Below, in pieces: positions 10,620 to 21,441 of a stretch of DNA of 64,000 nt; within the stretch, counting starts at the first letter, position 1; each line of letters begins with the position of its first letter. The DNA lies in assembly GCA_958510825.1 (NCBI GenBank), contig OY294054.1:7115683-7179682 (forward strand). The letters run 5' to 3'. The notes below the pieces were generated by a model. It did not search any database and was not told where the DNA came from. It worked only from the letters and a program-made list of their open reading frames with translations. Made by a program: the position numbers and the translations under genes. The stretch comes from Brachypterus glaber (lineage: Eukaryota; Arthropoda; Insecta; Coleoptera; Kateretidae).

Positions 10620-12222
10620 ATGCATGGTCCGGGTTGGTTAAGTTTGGACAAAGGAAAATGGCCAACTTCAAACAACACAAACCATGACATCAAAGATCTG
10701 CCGGAATTTAAAGGGCAGACAGTTTTAACTGCTACAATAGCAGATAAAATTGACATCTTTGATAGGTTTTCTAGTTTATTCAAACTTAAATCTATCATAG
10801 CTTACTGTAGGCGCTTTATTTATAACTCGCTCAAGAAAAATGTCAATAAATTAAATGGAAAGCTGTTTGTCGATGAAATGAATGGTTCATTGCTTTGTCT
10901 AGTTCGGTTGGCGCAAGCACAAAGCTTTGGCGAAGAAATATCGTTGTTATCAAGTAACAAGCCACTAGATAATAAAAGTCGGTCGCTTTGTCTTAGTCCT
11001 TTCTTTGATAAAAATGATAAATTGATCCGAGTCGGAGGTAGAATAACCAATGCGGATGTGTCTTATTCACAAAAGCACCAAGCTTTGCTACCTCAGTCAC
11101 ATATTTTGACCAAATTATTGATTCGATATGAGCATGCGCGTTTATTACATGCTGGGCCACAATTAACGTTGTCCTCCCTTAGAAAAAATTATTGGGTCAT
11201 AAATGGCAGAGCCGTTGTACGGGGTGTACTTCGAAAGTGTGTTCAATGCTTTCGAGCTAAACCTATTTTTAATCAACCCAAGATGGGTGACCTCCCAAAG
11301 CAACGCGTTATCCCCACGGCCGTTTTTTAATTGTCAAGTTGACTTGGCAGGCCCATATAATATAAAGGACGGGATCACACGATCTCGAAAAATTGTAAAA
11401 ACGTATATTTGTATATTTGTGTGCTGTAGTACCAAGGCGGTCCATATCGAACTTGCAGGGAACCTATCAACGGAATGTTTCTTGAATTGCTTAAAGCGGT
11501 TTATGAGTCGTAGAGGGTTTATAAAAAATATCTGGTCAGATAATGCAACCAATTTTCTTGGGGCTAGTAATGAAATTATAAATATTTCGCAAAAAATCAC
11601 TAGCTTGCCAATATCTAAATATTTGCTTGACAATCAAGTAACGTGGCATTTTATTCCGCCATATGCGCCCAATTTTGGTGGGCTACACGAACGAGCTGTC
11701 GGTTCTTGTAAGTTCCACTTAAAACGTATAGTAGCAGACAAAAATTTGCACTATGAATCATTCGTAACGATTCTGACACAAGTCGAGGCTATACTAAATT
11801 CTAGACCTTTAACACCCTTGTCGTCAGATCCTAGTGACCTTAACCCGCTCACTCCAAGTCAGTTCCTTATTGGTTCCGAGCTGGTGGCATTTCCTGAAGA
11901 AAATATTTCTGAAGTTCCGTTGAATCGACTTAATAATTACAAGTTGCTACAACAATGCTTTGAACACTTTTGGGGCCGCTGGCACATGGACTATATTTCC
12001 GATTTTCAACAACGGAATAAAAACAAGAAGCCTGGAGGTGACTCACCTAAAATTGGTGACATGGTGGTGATGAAGGAAGAAAACGTTCCGCCCATGAAAT
12101 GGTGCATAGGACGTGTAAAAGAGGTCTTTCCTGGGAAAGACAACGTCATTAGGGTCGCCGCAGTACAGACCAAGGATGGAGTATTCAAGAGCATGCTCCA
12201 AACTGGCCATTCTGCCACTTGA
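10620..12222 (+). pseudogene. BEL/Pao integrase with DUF5641-like tail, copy A (one frameshift)
   Basis: The first frame (10620-11330) carries HGPGWL, a linker, then the zinc-binding region (LLHAGPQLTLSSLRKNYW, RKCVQCFRAKP). At a run of six T near 11328 the frame shifts and continues to 12222. The core shows an Asp in NCQVDLAGPYN, an Asp in IWSDNATNFLGA and a Glu in GGLHERAVGS, the DDE triad with normal spacing. The tail reads GDMVVMKEENVPPMKWCIGR, matching the DUF5641 region of Pao elements. The same T-run break occurs in copy B, so it is not a private error of one copy. Confidence 0.85.
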
Positions 12223-12237
12223 TGAGGAATGAACTTG

Positions 12238-12702
12238 TGTTGTGTTACAAAACACTAAGTTCGTTTAGTGTTTGTGTTGATAGCTGGTGCTATCAAGGGC
12301 GCCGGCATGTCGCGTTTCGCACGCTAAAATCAAACTTTTTGGTTTAAATGTGCCGCGTATTTCGCGGCCGTTAAGACTGAGAGCGACACCTGTCGTAAGA
12401 GAGTCAGAAAAAAAAACGAATCAAGATGGCACGCGAATGAACGTTATTTCGCGCTAATATGAATTCTTTTAGTTTTAAATAGTATACATGAACTTATATT
12501 TTGTACATTTCGTATAATAAAATGTGCCGTGATATGTGCCAACGTATAAAACTATTCAACGTTAGCCGGCCGGCTTTATAAAGGTTAGTGTAAAAATCTC
12601 CAATACCACAAGTCCAAGAAGCAGTCTCGAGGCAAATCAACGAAAATAAATCCTATGCTCCTGAGTACGGCAGGAGATCAATTACAGTCCAAAATATCAA
12701 CA
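12238..12702 (+). repeat. BEL/Pao 3' LTR, copy A
   Basis: It starts TGTTGTGTTAC shortly after the pol stop and ends AATATCAACA, giving TGTTG...CAACA inverted termini over 465 bp. It contains aataaa-type polyadenylation words (for example near 12520 and 12645) and a GC-rich ccggccggctttataaagg block near 12570 that could serve as a promoter. No 5' partner is visible in the window, so the boundaries rest on the termini and on comparison with copy B. Confidence 0.65.
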
Positions 12703-12723
12703 CCGGTGAGTTCTCTTAATTTA

Positions 12724-12972
12724 TTAGGCCCTCACTACCCCCCGACACATATCATGAAATAGTTGCTCGAGCTTTTTCTGAAAAACTCCAGTTGCTACCT
12801 TAACTCCAAACATTAAACGATGGACTTTATAAAGCCCACGATGAGTGTTGATAACTAATAATTCTTTAGATTTTTCATCTAATTCAAATTGCATGAATGC
12901 TTTCGTTAAATCAATAACACTAAATTCTTCTCCACCGCTATATTTGTTAAAATATGCCTTATAAGCTTGCAA
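12724..12972 (-). pseudogene. Gypsy reverse transcriptase fragment, copy A
   Basis: An 82-codon fragment reading EEFSVIDLTKAFMQFELDEK (first catalytic aspartate region) then INTHRGLYKVHRLMFGVKVA and FQKKLEQLFHDM. These are successive conserved blocks of Gypsy RT. The YxDD block, expected about 10 residues later, is absent because the fragment ends close to the BEL/Pao LTR. Confidence 0.85.
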
Positions 12973-13755
12973 ATTAATAGCTGAAATTGAGGACCCTGAG
13001 TCATAAAAATGTTACAAAATTGTTGTTTATTTTAATTTTAACATTAAAATCTTCATTAATATAACTTTTTTTTTATTATTACAATTAAAAATAAATACCT
13101 CATCTATATTTTCTTCTTTTTCTTCGCTTACAACATTAAACTTTTCCACATTGTCGGTATGATTTCCCTTAAATTTTCCGCATCTCCAGTGGAATATTTG
13201 CATTGTTGCATTTAATTTTACCGTGATTGTTCCCACAAATTTACGTTATACACCTTATTTCTGTTAAAATGTTGTTCCCGACCATTTTTATTGACTCCAA
13301 ACATTAAACGATGGACTTAATAAAGCCCACGATGAGTGTTAACTAATAATTCTTTAGATTTTTCATCTAATTCAAATTGCATAAATGCTTTCGTTAAATC
13401 AATTCTTCTCCACCGCTATATTTGTTAAAATATGCCTTATAAGCTTGCAAATTAATAGCTAAAAATGTTACAAAATTGTTGTTTATTTTAATTTTAACAT
13501 TAAAATCTTGATTAATATAACTTTTTTTTTATTATTACAATTAAAAATAAATAAATCTATATTTTCTTCTTTTTCTTCGCTTACAACATTAAAGACTTTT
13601 CCACACATATTGTCGGTATGATTTCCCTTAAATTTTCCGCATTGCATTTAATTTTACCGTGATTGTTCCCACAAATTTTTCGTGAAGAATTTCCATAATT
13701 GATTTGTTTATACACGTTATTTCTGTTAAAATGTTGTTCCCGACCATTTTTATTG
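12796..13755. repeat. ~0.48-kb tandem duplication inside Gypsy remnant, copy A
   Basis: The segment from ctccaaacattaaacgatgg to cccgaccatttttattga occurs twice in direct tandem, about 12796-13294 and 13295-13755, with several short deletions between units. It includes the RT fragment start and part of the decayed nucleocapsid region. The same structure is present in copy B, so it predates the large duplication. Confidence 0.8.
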
Positions 13756-13769
13756 ACGTAATGAGAATT

Positions 13770-14424
13770 TTCGGTTGGTATTACTTGACATTTGGTTATT
13801 TCTGGGTTTAGCGGAAGTGGGCGGAGCTACATATGCGCGTTATTTTTCAATACTAAATACGCCATTTTTACGTTCTTTATCAGTGTTTTCTTTAATCTTA
13901 GCAATTTCCAAAATAGTTTCAAAAGATGCGTCTATAGCTATTTCACAAATTCTGTCGAAAATATTATTGTCCAACAACCCGCTTACAAATTTATAACATA
14001 ATTTAAAGATGTCCCAAAATCACAATTACTGGCAAATGCCTTGATCCTAGTGTGTCAATCCGCTATGGTTTAGTTTTCCTGCTGCACAATGGTATAAAAT
14101 TTCTTCCGTTATCGCCAAATACAGTTTTTTATTGAATATTGTTTTTTTTTAATTTCGATAATTTCGTCAAATTTCTTTGCATTGGGCAATTCCGGGAAGG
14201 CTAAATTTCGAAGTAATTTATACGTGTTGGTATTAAGAGCTTATAATTACGGCAATCTTAATTTTTTCATCAGTGAATTCAATTGAATTAGAAATAAAAT
14301 ACTGTTCTAATTGTTCTAAATAAATTTGAATATCTTCATTAGGAGAAAATTCTTTAAATTGAAATTTCGCAGTGGAAACGGCCATTTTGTAAACGTGAAG
14401 AAAATTATAAAAATGATGAATCAA
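13770..14424 (-). pseudogene. Gypsy gag remnant, copy A
   Basis: It begins at an ATG near 14424. A clear start of gag follows at about 14382 (MAVSTAKFQFKEFSPNEDI, then YLEQLEQYFISNSI), the usual amino terminus of K02A2.6-like gag. Further pieces read KLLTP and, after frameshifts, YKFVSGLLDNNIFDRICEIA with ILEIAKIKE near 13990-13890. Gag would form the particle core. Stops and shifts make this copy inactive. Plus-strand ORFs at 13775-14001 are shadows. Confidence 0.65.
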
Positions 14425-14466
14425 AATTAGTATTTACCATAAATCCTTTTTTTATCCCGTCGCCAT

Positions 14467-14654
14467 TGAAGTGTTGTGGTTATAATGATTTGAGACGTCA
14501 ATTAGGTTCCAGCCATTTATTAATAAATAATATATTTTAACATTTACAATACTCGAAGCACACACATTTAGACATCAATAGACTTGTCCGAGTCGGAACG
14601 AAGTGAGACTTGGGCATGGTCTCTAATGCGCATGTCGCACTTACCGACATGACA
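14467..14654 (-). repeat. Candidate Gypsy LTR and adjacent primer site, copy A
   Basis: On the minus strand it runs from TGTCATGTCGG to ACTTCA, with an aataaa word near the end. One base later comes TGGCGACGGGATAA, which has the TGG start expected of a tRNA-primed binding site. The 188-bp LTR length is an estimate; the other LTR is not seen. Confidence 0.45.
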
Positions 14655-16380
14655 CGTCCCCTATGGTAAATTTTAGAGAACTAATTCAGTATTTAGGTCT
14701 TAATTTGTTAAATTATTTAAGTTTGAAATTACCAATCCACCAATTCCAAATACCCGGGATTATATATATCCTTCCTTCTTAATACCGGGATTGAAGAGGC
14801 CAAAACTGATCCTGGGTTTAAGCTTTTGGGGTTCGGGAGGATACGACTAACCGACCGACTAACCAAGCGCACTTGGTCATGACACCCTTTTATGCATGAA
14901 ATTATATATATTTTTTCAATATAAAACGTCATAAAACGCAAAAATATGAAAAAATGAAAATGCACAATAATATTTAAAAAAAGCTTTTTTTGAGGCTTTG
15001 GGGACGTCAAGTGTTACATAAGCAAATTGAAAATTTCGCTCCTAATAAGGGGGTGTTGGGGGTAGACAAAATATAAAACCTCTCGTCTTTAGTAAAGCGA
15101 GACCCATGGTATAAAGTGTATGAATTTGGCCCCAATTTGCTTTCATACTTCCAAAATTAAAAAATAGGTAAAATGAAAGCAAATGGAGATTTGGCTGGGA
15201 AATAAGTTGCCATTTTTTTTAGCTAATTTTAAAAAGAAAATGGTAATTTCATGAAAATAGCAGATATGAGGAATAAAAGTCTGTAGTGAGTATGTATGAT
15301 GACAAAAGGAGTTAATTACAAAAATCTCTATATGGACCAAATCTGATATTTATAGAATATGGTGCTGCACAATAGGCCGAGACGATTTTTTTTAAGAAGA
15401 TCCAGGACTAGTAAAAAAAGTTGTAGTATGTTTAGAGTAACTCATTTGGAAAAAGGACTGAAGGGGGGTTACTTTTGGACCTCACATTATACACCTATAC
15501 ACAGTATAGACCTTCAAATTCTCAGTTTTTAACATTTTAAATATTTAATGTGATAATTCTGAAGTTTTAAACCATAGGCTACTAAGGGCTTGTACTTTAA
15601 ATATGTAACGCAAATTGTGCAAAATTCATATATATGCTTACTGTTGCTCTTGTAAAGGTGGTACAGGAAAAATCTATACCACCCTTAAAAGAACAACAAG
15701 AGGCATATAAAGTGTATGACTTTTTGCGTTACACATTTAAAGTATAAAATAATTTATGTTAAAATGTTATATATTACCTATGAACCATAGATGTAGAACA
15801 AAAACTATCTACTTTAATATTTTGATTTGATAAGCCCTGACCTGCACATTTTTGTTTTATTTTTTGATTTTACTAAAACAAACGAAACTAAAAACATTAA
15901 CTAAGAATAAAAAAATCTTAATCAATGCTAATATTAACACTAAAAAAATATTTAATGATACCTATATAGGCTCTAGGGACCCACAAATTAACTGTTTAAA
16001 TTTTTTAATAACTTTAATTAATAATGTTTTTTATTGGTTACCCAAAAGGTCCTTCAGCCATGTTTACAAAATATTACAGATATTAACAAAAATAGAATAT
16101 CAAAACTTAACATAATATGTATATTATACAATTGGATTATATAAAAAAAATGAGATAAATAAAACAAAAAGTTTAATATTTAGTTTACAAAAACCTAATA
16201 TTAAACCAAAAAATTAGAGTCCTAGGTCCTATTATATATGTTCTTAATTTTTGTTATAGAAATATTTTGAGAAAAAATACTTTAATTGTATAGTAATATG
16301 AAATATTAAAAAATTTGAAAACTGGTCATTAGGGTCCGGTCCTATTTAAGTATTTTTCAGAATACATATTAGTTTTTATC
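14655..16380. other. Non-coding AT-rich stretch with a fold-back, copy A
   Basis: No gene recognised. At 15591-15748 a fold-back pairs tactttaaatatgtaacgca with its near-complement further on, around an inner ggtggtac/taccacc pair, so it may be a small MITE. The plus ORF at 15852-16115 has no recognisable domain and extreme AT bias, and I do not call it a gene. Confidence 0.5.
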
Positions 16381-16900
16381 AAATTTTAAAACCGTGTCTC
16401 CTTTAGAACAGTCAAATAAACAATTTAAAAAAATTGAGCCTTTGCATGTCAATACTTTAAATCAATTTTTTTAGACACCCAGTACAATATTAAAACAAAA
16501 ATAACGGTAAGATTACCGTAGATTAACATGCTTTTCTTTGACCTGTAGAAGCTGAAAGGGTATCTTTTATCACGGCATCAAGGGGACGAACTTAATTAGG
16601 ACGCATTCGCCATTTTTAAATTTTTGCAAAAATATTCCTCAAATTTTAAAACCGTCACCTTTAGAACAGTCAAATAAACAATTTAAAAAAATTGAGCCTT
16701 TGCATGTCAATACTTTAAATCAATTTTTTTAGACACCCAGTACAATATTAAAACAAAAATAACGGTAAGATTATCATAGATTAACATGCTTTTCTTTGAC
16801 CTGTAGAAGCTGAAAGGGTTTCTTTTATCACGGCATCAAGGGGACTTGAACTTAATTAGGGCGCATTCGCCATTTTTAAATTTTTGCAAAAATATTCCTC
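16381..16900. repeat. Two 260-bp direct tandem units
   Basis: 16381-16640 and 16641-16900 are both 260 bp, run from aaattttaaaaccgt to aatattcctc and differ at a few positions. The large duplication copy B contains only the first part of one unit, breaking after aacatgc at 27380. Confidence 0.85.
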
Positions 16901-17260
16901 TGGGAAATGGTCTCCAAGACCCTTCTTAAAATCGCCACTGCGAAAAATTTTATAGCAAAATATAGTGTTTACATAAAAAATATCGCAACTAGTTGTAGAG
17001 CTGATATAATGTCTCATGAAAATCCAACCCTGAATGTGCAGAAAGATAAGTCCACTCCACCCCATCTTAAAAACATTCTTTTTATTAAAGTTTAATGGCG
17101 AAGGCACTAAATCCCAATAATAATAAAAAAAGTTCCTAATATGGGGCAGGGTGGAGTTATGTTATACATTACATGATTTATACTAGTATGTTTTTTAAAT
17201 TATCAAGTCAATTGGGGTGCCCTTGTTCTGTCCGCCTTCCCACCCCAAGTTTTAAACTGC
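16901..17260. other. Unannotated spacer
   Basis: No domain or repeat recognised. Overlapping short ORFs on both strands (16856-17107) are mutual shadows. Confidence 0.5.
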
Positions 17261-18588
17261 TTAAGATAATAATAATAACAATAATAATAATTTATTTGTC
17301 ATTAGTTGGTACAATGAGTACATATGACAAGTCACAAAAAAGTAAATATACAAATAATAATATTTTGTTTAAAAACATACAGTTGGTATAAATTAAATAA
17401 AAAAAAATAAAAAACATACAAATTGATTCTAATGTAAGAACCTACAAATTGGTAAATTAATAATTTATGATTATGAGTATTCGTCTACTTTATAGTAAAC
17501 CTTTTCAAGACCAAACTTTTTAACCATTTTTTTAAAGGTCGTATAAGTGGAGATACATTGCAATTCTTTTGGGAGTTAATTAAAAAATACTATACAATTG
17601 TAATAAGGAGAATCCTTAATTAAAGTAGTTTTATGTTTAGGAATGCGCAATTCATTACTATTGTATGAGTGAGAGTCAGAATTACAGGAGAGTTTGGTAA
17701 TATTTTGTTTAGCAAAAAGAACACATTTATAAATATATAAACTTGTTACCGTAAATATGTTTTTACTTTTAAACGTTTCTCTACAGCTTGCTCTATATTC
17801 AAGATAAAAAATTAACCTCTTCTGTGCAACTAAAAATCTTTCTATATTGCTAGCACACCCCCAACAAATAATATTGTATTCCAGATGAGTGAAAGCTAGA
17901 GAATAGTAAATGTTAAGTATTCCTGACATCTAAATAATTTTTCATTTTTAAAATTGCAAAGTAAGCGCTATTTATTTTTTTCCATGTCAGCTTACTGTCA
18001 AAAATACCTAGGAATTTGCTGCTAGAGCTCAGTGTAATATTGGAAATAGTAAAATTTAGATCCAGCTCTTTCATGTTAAAGTAGTTTATTGCGATAGTTT
18101 TTGATGCATTAAGTATTAATTTATTACGCTGACACCATGCTTCAAAATCCTGAATAACAGCTAAAATTAAATTACGTAGTTCTTCTGGTGATGAGGCAGA
18201 AATTAGCATGGTGGCAAGTCATTTATATATAATAAAAATAAAAGCGAACCTAACACAGATCCTTGTGGGCTCCTAGTTTTAAAAGATATTCCTTGGATCT
18301 AATCGTCCAGGTTAATAACTCTTTCTAAATAATAAATATGAGTAAATCCAACTCTTTTTTGTTTTCAGGAACTCATATGACCAAGTTTGGATTTTACAAA
18401 TGATGGACGAACGGTTTCAAAAGCTTTAGTCATATCGAATTGAAGCTGAATAACAAAGTTGCCCTTCAGTATACACAAATTTAAGCAAGTCAAATGACGC
18501 ACTTTCAACAGACCTATTTGCACGAAAACCGTGTTCACTCTGTTATTATTTGATTATCATCAAGATAGTCAGTTATATTTTTAGTTTC
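17261..18588 (-). mobile_element. CR1/Jockey-like LINE, 5'-truncated
   Basis: The minus-strand element ends at low coordinates with an AAATAAATTATTATTATT-type microsatellite tail (17267-17292), a common 3' end of insect CR1/Jockey-like LINEs. Upstream it carries reverse transcriptase: HGFRANRSVESASFDLLKF (about 18540), SPQGSVLGSLLFLLYINDL (about 18270-18215), then EAWCQRNKLILNASKT, SKFLGIFDSKLTWKK and a thumb/C-terminal region with THLEYNIICWG. The catalytic (F/Y)xDD between INDL and the next frame is missing, apparently deleted. The 5' end is cut where BEL/Pao copy B gag begins. Confidence 0.8.
17576..18209 (-). pseudogene. LINE RT carboxy-terminal region
   Basis: Two overlapping frames. 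18209-17913 reads SPEELRNLILAVIQDFEAWC then LNASKTIAINYF and SKFLGIFDSKLTW. 17929-17576 reads SLAFTHLEYNIICWG, LVAQKRLIFYLEYRASCRE, TVTSLYIYKCVLFAKQN and a terminal IPKHKTTLIKDS. This is the thumb and tail typical of CR1/Jockey-like proteins and matches the intact-order copy at 41596-42509. A frameshift near 17920 and loss of the catalytic box make it dead. Confidence 0.8.
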
Positions 18589-18968
18589 GTCAAAATTAGA
18601 TTCATATAGTAAACGGGAATGGGAAACTTCAATTAAAGGCAATGACTTACCCAAATTTAATGATTTTATAAAATTCTTAGAGGTCAGGTCACAAATTTTG
18701 GAAACCCTTAGTTCTTAAAAATATAATAAATTTTCAGAAAAATCATATTCACATTTTTCAAGTCAAAATAATAAGTTATGTCCGGTGTGCGGACTTGATA
18801 GTCATGTTGTTGCAAATTGCAAGAAATTTCTTGATTTAAATCCTAAGTAGATTCTATAAAATTAAAGAGTTAGGCAGGTGTGTTGTTTGTTTACGAGATC
18901 ACCCATATGGTGATTGCAAATCTAAGCATTTTTCCTGTGCAGTTTGTAATAAACCTCATTCAGCTTTA
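18589..18968 (+). pseudogene. BEL/Pao gag carboxy-terminal fragment with zinc knuckles
   Basis: The first frame reads DSYSKREWETSIKGNDLPKF and FIKFLEVRSQILETL, the conserved SxREWE...FLxxR segment of Pao gag. After a stop come cysteine motifs: CPVCGLDSHVVANC, RCVVCLRDHPYGDC and CAVCNKPHSALLC. These are the two to three zinc knuckles that bind element RNA. In-frame stops near 18714 and 18848 interrupt it. Confidence 0.75.
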
Positions 18969-19699
18969 TTGTGCTTTGCCAGAAATGAAACTAAAATTAA
19001 AAGTTCTTCTGATAAAAATCATGTATATTTAAATACTGATTGTAACTGTCATTTAAATAAAATTGAGCATATGAGCCAAAATACTGGTTGTGTCAATCCA
19101 GTACCAGTTTCTTCTAATTTGAGTGAAAATAATCAGGGTTTAAATGAAAATGAAGCTCATTCAACCGATAATGCGTATCCATTTATGAAAAATAATAAAA
19201 TAACTTTGTTATCTACAGCCATTTTATATATTTTTGATATTGATAACAAACCAGTCAAATGTAAAGCTCTGTTAGACTCAGGTTCTATGAGTAATATTTT
19301 GAGTCAAGATCTTTTTACAAAATTAAAATTAAATCCATATAATAATTATACACCTATTATCGGAATAAATGGCAAAGTAACTAATATCCATAAGAAAGCT
19401 TTTGCTTGCATTAAATCTTGTCACACAATAATAAAAATGTGGAGTTTCTTATTTTAGATAAAATTACGGGCCTTATACCGCCTCAAATAATTAATTTTGA
19501 TTTTGAAATTCCTAAAAATGTTCGTCTTGCGGACCCTAATTGGTATAAACCGGGACAAATTGATATGCTTATAAGTTCCGGCGTTTATTGGTCTCTTATT
19601 CGAGAAGGCCTTATTTCATTGGGTCCAAACAGGCCATTTTTGCAAAATACTGCACGGCCATATTTTTGGTGGACAGATGCAATGCAAAAATGCAGATAA
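18969..19699 (+). pseudogene. BEL/Pao aspartic protease and linker, copy B
   Basis: In the 18969-19457 frame, after a low-complexity spacer, KCKALLDSGSMSNILSQDLF carries the DSGS active site of a retropepsin-like protease (DUF1758 type). A frameshift near 19440 moves to the 19418-19699 frame, which reads EFLILDKITGLIPPQ and LADPNWYKPGQIDMLISSG. It would process the polyprotein. This copy is broken at the shift and again before RT. Confidence 0.75.
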
Positions 19700-19772
19700 A
19701 ATTAATTAACATTGAGGAGTGTGACCCAAAAATTTTACTTCAGAAGAACATGAATTTTGCGAAAAACATTTT

Positions 19773-21434
19773 GTGGAAAATGTGTCAAAAGACCCTTCGG
19801 GAAAATTTATAGTTAAACTTCCTTTGAAAAAAGATCCTTCATGTTTAGGTTATTCTTTGCAAACTGCAATAAGTAGATTCTATTCATTAGAGCGTAAATT
19901 TAAACGTGACCCCAAATTAAAGGAACTATACATTGATTTTATGAACGAATACAAAACATTAGGTCACATGTCAAAAATTAAAAAGTCCGAATTAAATTTA
20001 AATGATCATATTTTTTATATACCTCATTTTGGAATTTTAAAAGGTGACAACTCAAAAAATGTCACTACAAAACTTAGAGCGGTTTTCGATGGTAGCGCTG
20101 CTACAACGTCCGGGGTATCGTTAAATGACATATTATTGGTTGGGCCGACAATACAAGATTCGTTATTTTATATTTTATTGCGATTTAGATTATTGGTTGG
20201 GCCGACAATACAAGATTCGTTATTTTATATTTTATTGCGATTTAGATTTTATACGTATGTCTTAATCGCGGATATTGCCAAAATGTATCGTATGATACTC
20301 GTGGATCCTAGTCAACGTGATCTCCAACGAATAATTTGGCGTGATTCACCTGATGCTGAGCTTGAACACTATCGGCTTAACACGGTAACTTATGGTTTAG
20401 CCCCTTCGGCATTTTTAGCCATACGTTGCTTAAAAGAAGCAGCCGAAAAATATAAAACAAAGTTTCCGGTTGAGTATCAGGCTATCACGAAAGGCTTCTA
20501 TGTTGATGACCTTAATTGGGGTGCAAACGATATAGAAACTGCCAAATTATTAGTTAAACAAATTACATTAATTTTAAAAGAGCACGGTTTTGACTTACGG
20601 AAATTTATGTCCAACGATTGTTCAATTATTGCCAATTTGGATCGATCCGATACGCCCCTTTATACAATTTCGGACGATTCAAGTTCAAAGACCCTAGGTA
20701 TTTTGTGGGATTCAAAAAATGACATTTTGGGCTTCTCAGTTAAAAAATCTGATATACCAAATAAATCAAAAATTACTAAACGGTATATATTGTCTAAAAC
20801 GTCACAGATATTCGATCCCTTGGGGTTGGCAGGACCGGTAATTATCCGGGGAAAAATTTTACTACAGGAGCTTTGGAAAGCTCAAGTAAAATGGGATGAT
20901 CCAGTACCTGAGCATGTCGTAAATGCATTTATTACATTTGAAAAGGATATAATTTCCCTAAATCATTTTAAAATATACCGTCACGCTTTTATACCGAAAT
21001 ATGTAGGTGTTCAATTTCATGCGTTCTCAGATGCTAGTATGAAGGCTTATGGCTGCTGTATTTATGTGAGAACGGTAACCGAAAATAATGAGGTTATTTG
21101 CAAGTTATTGTGCGCTAAATCCCGGGTGGCACCTCTCAAAACGATTTCGCTTCCGCGGCTTGAGCTTTGTGGTTTCGTTTTAATTAACAAATTGGTGAAC
21201 CATGTTATTTCAGCTTTGCAATTAAATAACACCGAAACATATTATTGGACAGACTCGACCATTGTTTTATCTTGGTTGGCTGCAGAACCGTCCTCTTGGA
21301 CTACATTTGTGGCCAATCGTGTATCTGAGGTCCAGCGCACAAGTGCAACAAAAAATTATTGCTTTACTTGTTCAGAGGACAACCCAGCAGACATTATTTC
21401 CAGGGGCTCAGACGCAAAAACACTGATAGTCTAA
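19773..21434 (+). CDS. BEL/Pao reverse transcriptase and RNase H, copy B
   Basis: A 553-codon open segment, near-identical to copy A. It has the same palm motifs (IADIAKMYRMI, YVDD) and RNase H motifs (FHAFSDASMKAYG, YYWTDSTIVLSWL, DNPADIISRG). It differs by a 19-residue tandem duplication of LLVGPTIQDSLFYILLRFR just before the first catalytic aspartate block, which should disturb the fold. It is part of a polyprotein, so the first ATG is not the natural start. Confidence 0.85.
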   Translation: MENVSKDPSGKFIVKLPLKKDPSCLGYSLQTAISRFYSLERKFKRDPKLKELYIDFMNEYKTLGHMSKIKKSELNLNDHIFYIPHFGILKGDNSKNVTTKLRAVFDGSAATTSGVSLNDILLVGPTIQDSLFYILLRFRLLVGPTIQDSLFYILLRFRFYTYVLIADIAKMYRMILVDPSQRDLQRIIWRDSPDAELEHYRLNTVTYGLAPSAFLAIRCLKEAAEKYKTKFPVEYQAITKGFYVDDLNWGANDIETAKLLVKQITLILKEHGFDLRKFMSNDCSIIANLDRSDTPLYTISDDSSSKTLGILWDSKNDILGFSVKKSDIPNKSKITKRYILSKTSQIFDPLGLAGPVIIRGKILLQELWKAQVKWDDPVPEHVVNAFITFEKDIISLNHFKIYRHAFIPKYVGVQFHAFSDASMKAYGCCIYVRTVTENNEVICKLLCAKSRVAPLKTISLPRLELCGFVLINKLVNHVISALQLNNTETYYWTDSTIVLSWLAAEPSSWTTFVANRVSEVQRTSATKNYCFTCSEDNPADIISRGSDAKTLIV

Positions 21435-21441
21435 CCTATGG

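Larger units (their letters stand above)
8708..12702 (+). mobile_element. BEL/Pao LTR retrotransposon, copy A (5' end in gap)
   Basis: The polyprotein order is BEL/Pao-like: protease-RT linker (8708-8934), RT and RNase H (9008-10612), integrase (10620-12222) and a carboxy-terminal DUF5641-like tail, then the 3' LTR (12238-12702). Three frame breaks, at about 8890-9000, 10612 and 11330, are shared with copy B, so they are either old or represent recoding plus decay. The 5' LTR and gag are not visible. The insertion appears to lie within a minus-strand Gypsy element. Confidence 0.88.
12724..14654 (-). mobile_element. Gypsy LTR element, upstream half (LTR, gag, RT start), copy A
   Basis: On the minus strand the order is a candidate LTR (14654-14467), a primer-site-like TGGCGACGGGATAA, gag (from 14424), decayed nucleocapsid/protease sequence and an RT fragment ending at 12724, next to the BEL/Pao LTR. 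The RT fragment lacks the carboxy-terminal part, which is what the minus-strand fragment at 7195-8507 begins with. Both halves have the same orientation and complementary content, so one Gypsy copy split by the BEL/Pao insertion is the simplest reading. An internal tandem duplication further disrupts it. Confidence 0.72.
8708..16530. repeat. Large segmental duplication, copy A
   Basis: This is near-identical to 19473-27380 (offset about 10.77 kb, drifting with small indels). It contains most of a BEL/Pao element, its 3' LTR, the flanking Gypsy 5' half and about 2 kb of non-coding sequence. The left edge coincides with the N gap. The right edge is where the two copies diverge after the word aacatgc. 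Confidence 0.92.

Noticed and set aside
12006..12255. Minus-strand ORFs over the integrase tail (also 22771-23020)
   Set aside because: Shadows of the BEL/Pao coding strand.
13775..14001. Plus-strand ORFs, also at 24562-24788
   Set aside because: They are antisense shadows of the Gypsy gag remnant.
15852..16115. 87-codon ORF, repeated at 26688-26951
   Set aside because: It is conserved only because both lie in the large duplication; extreme AT bias and no domain.
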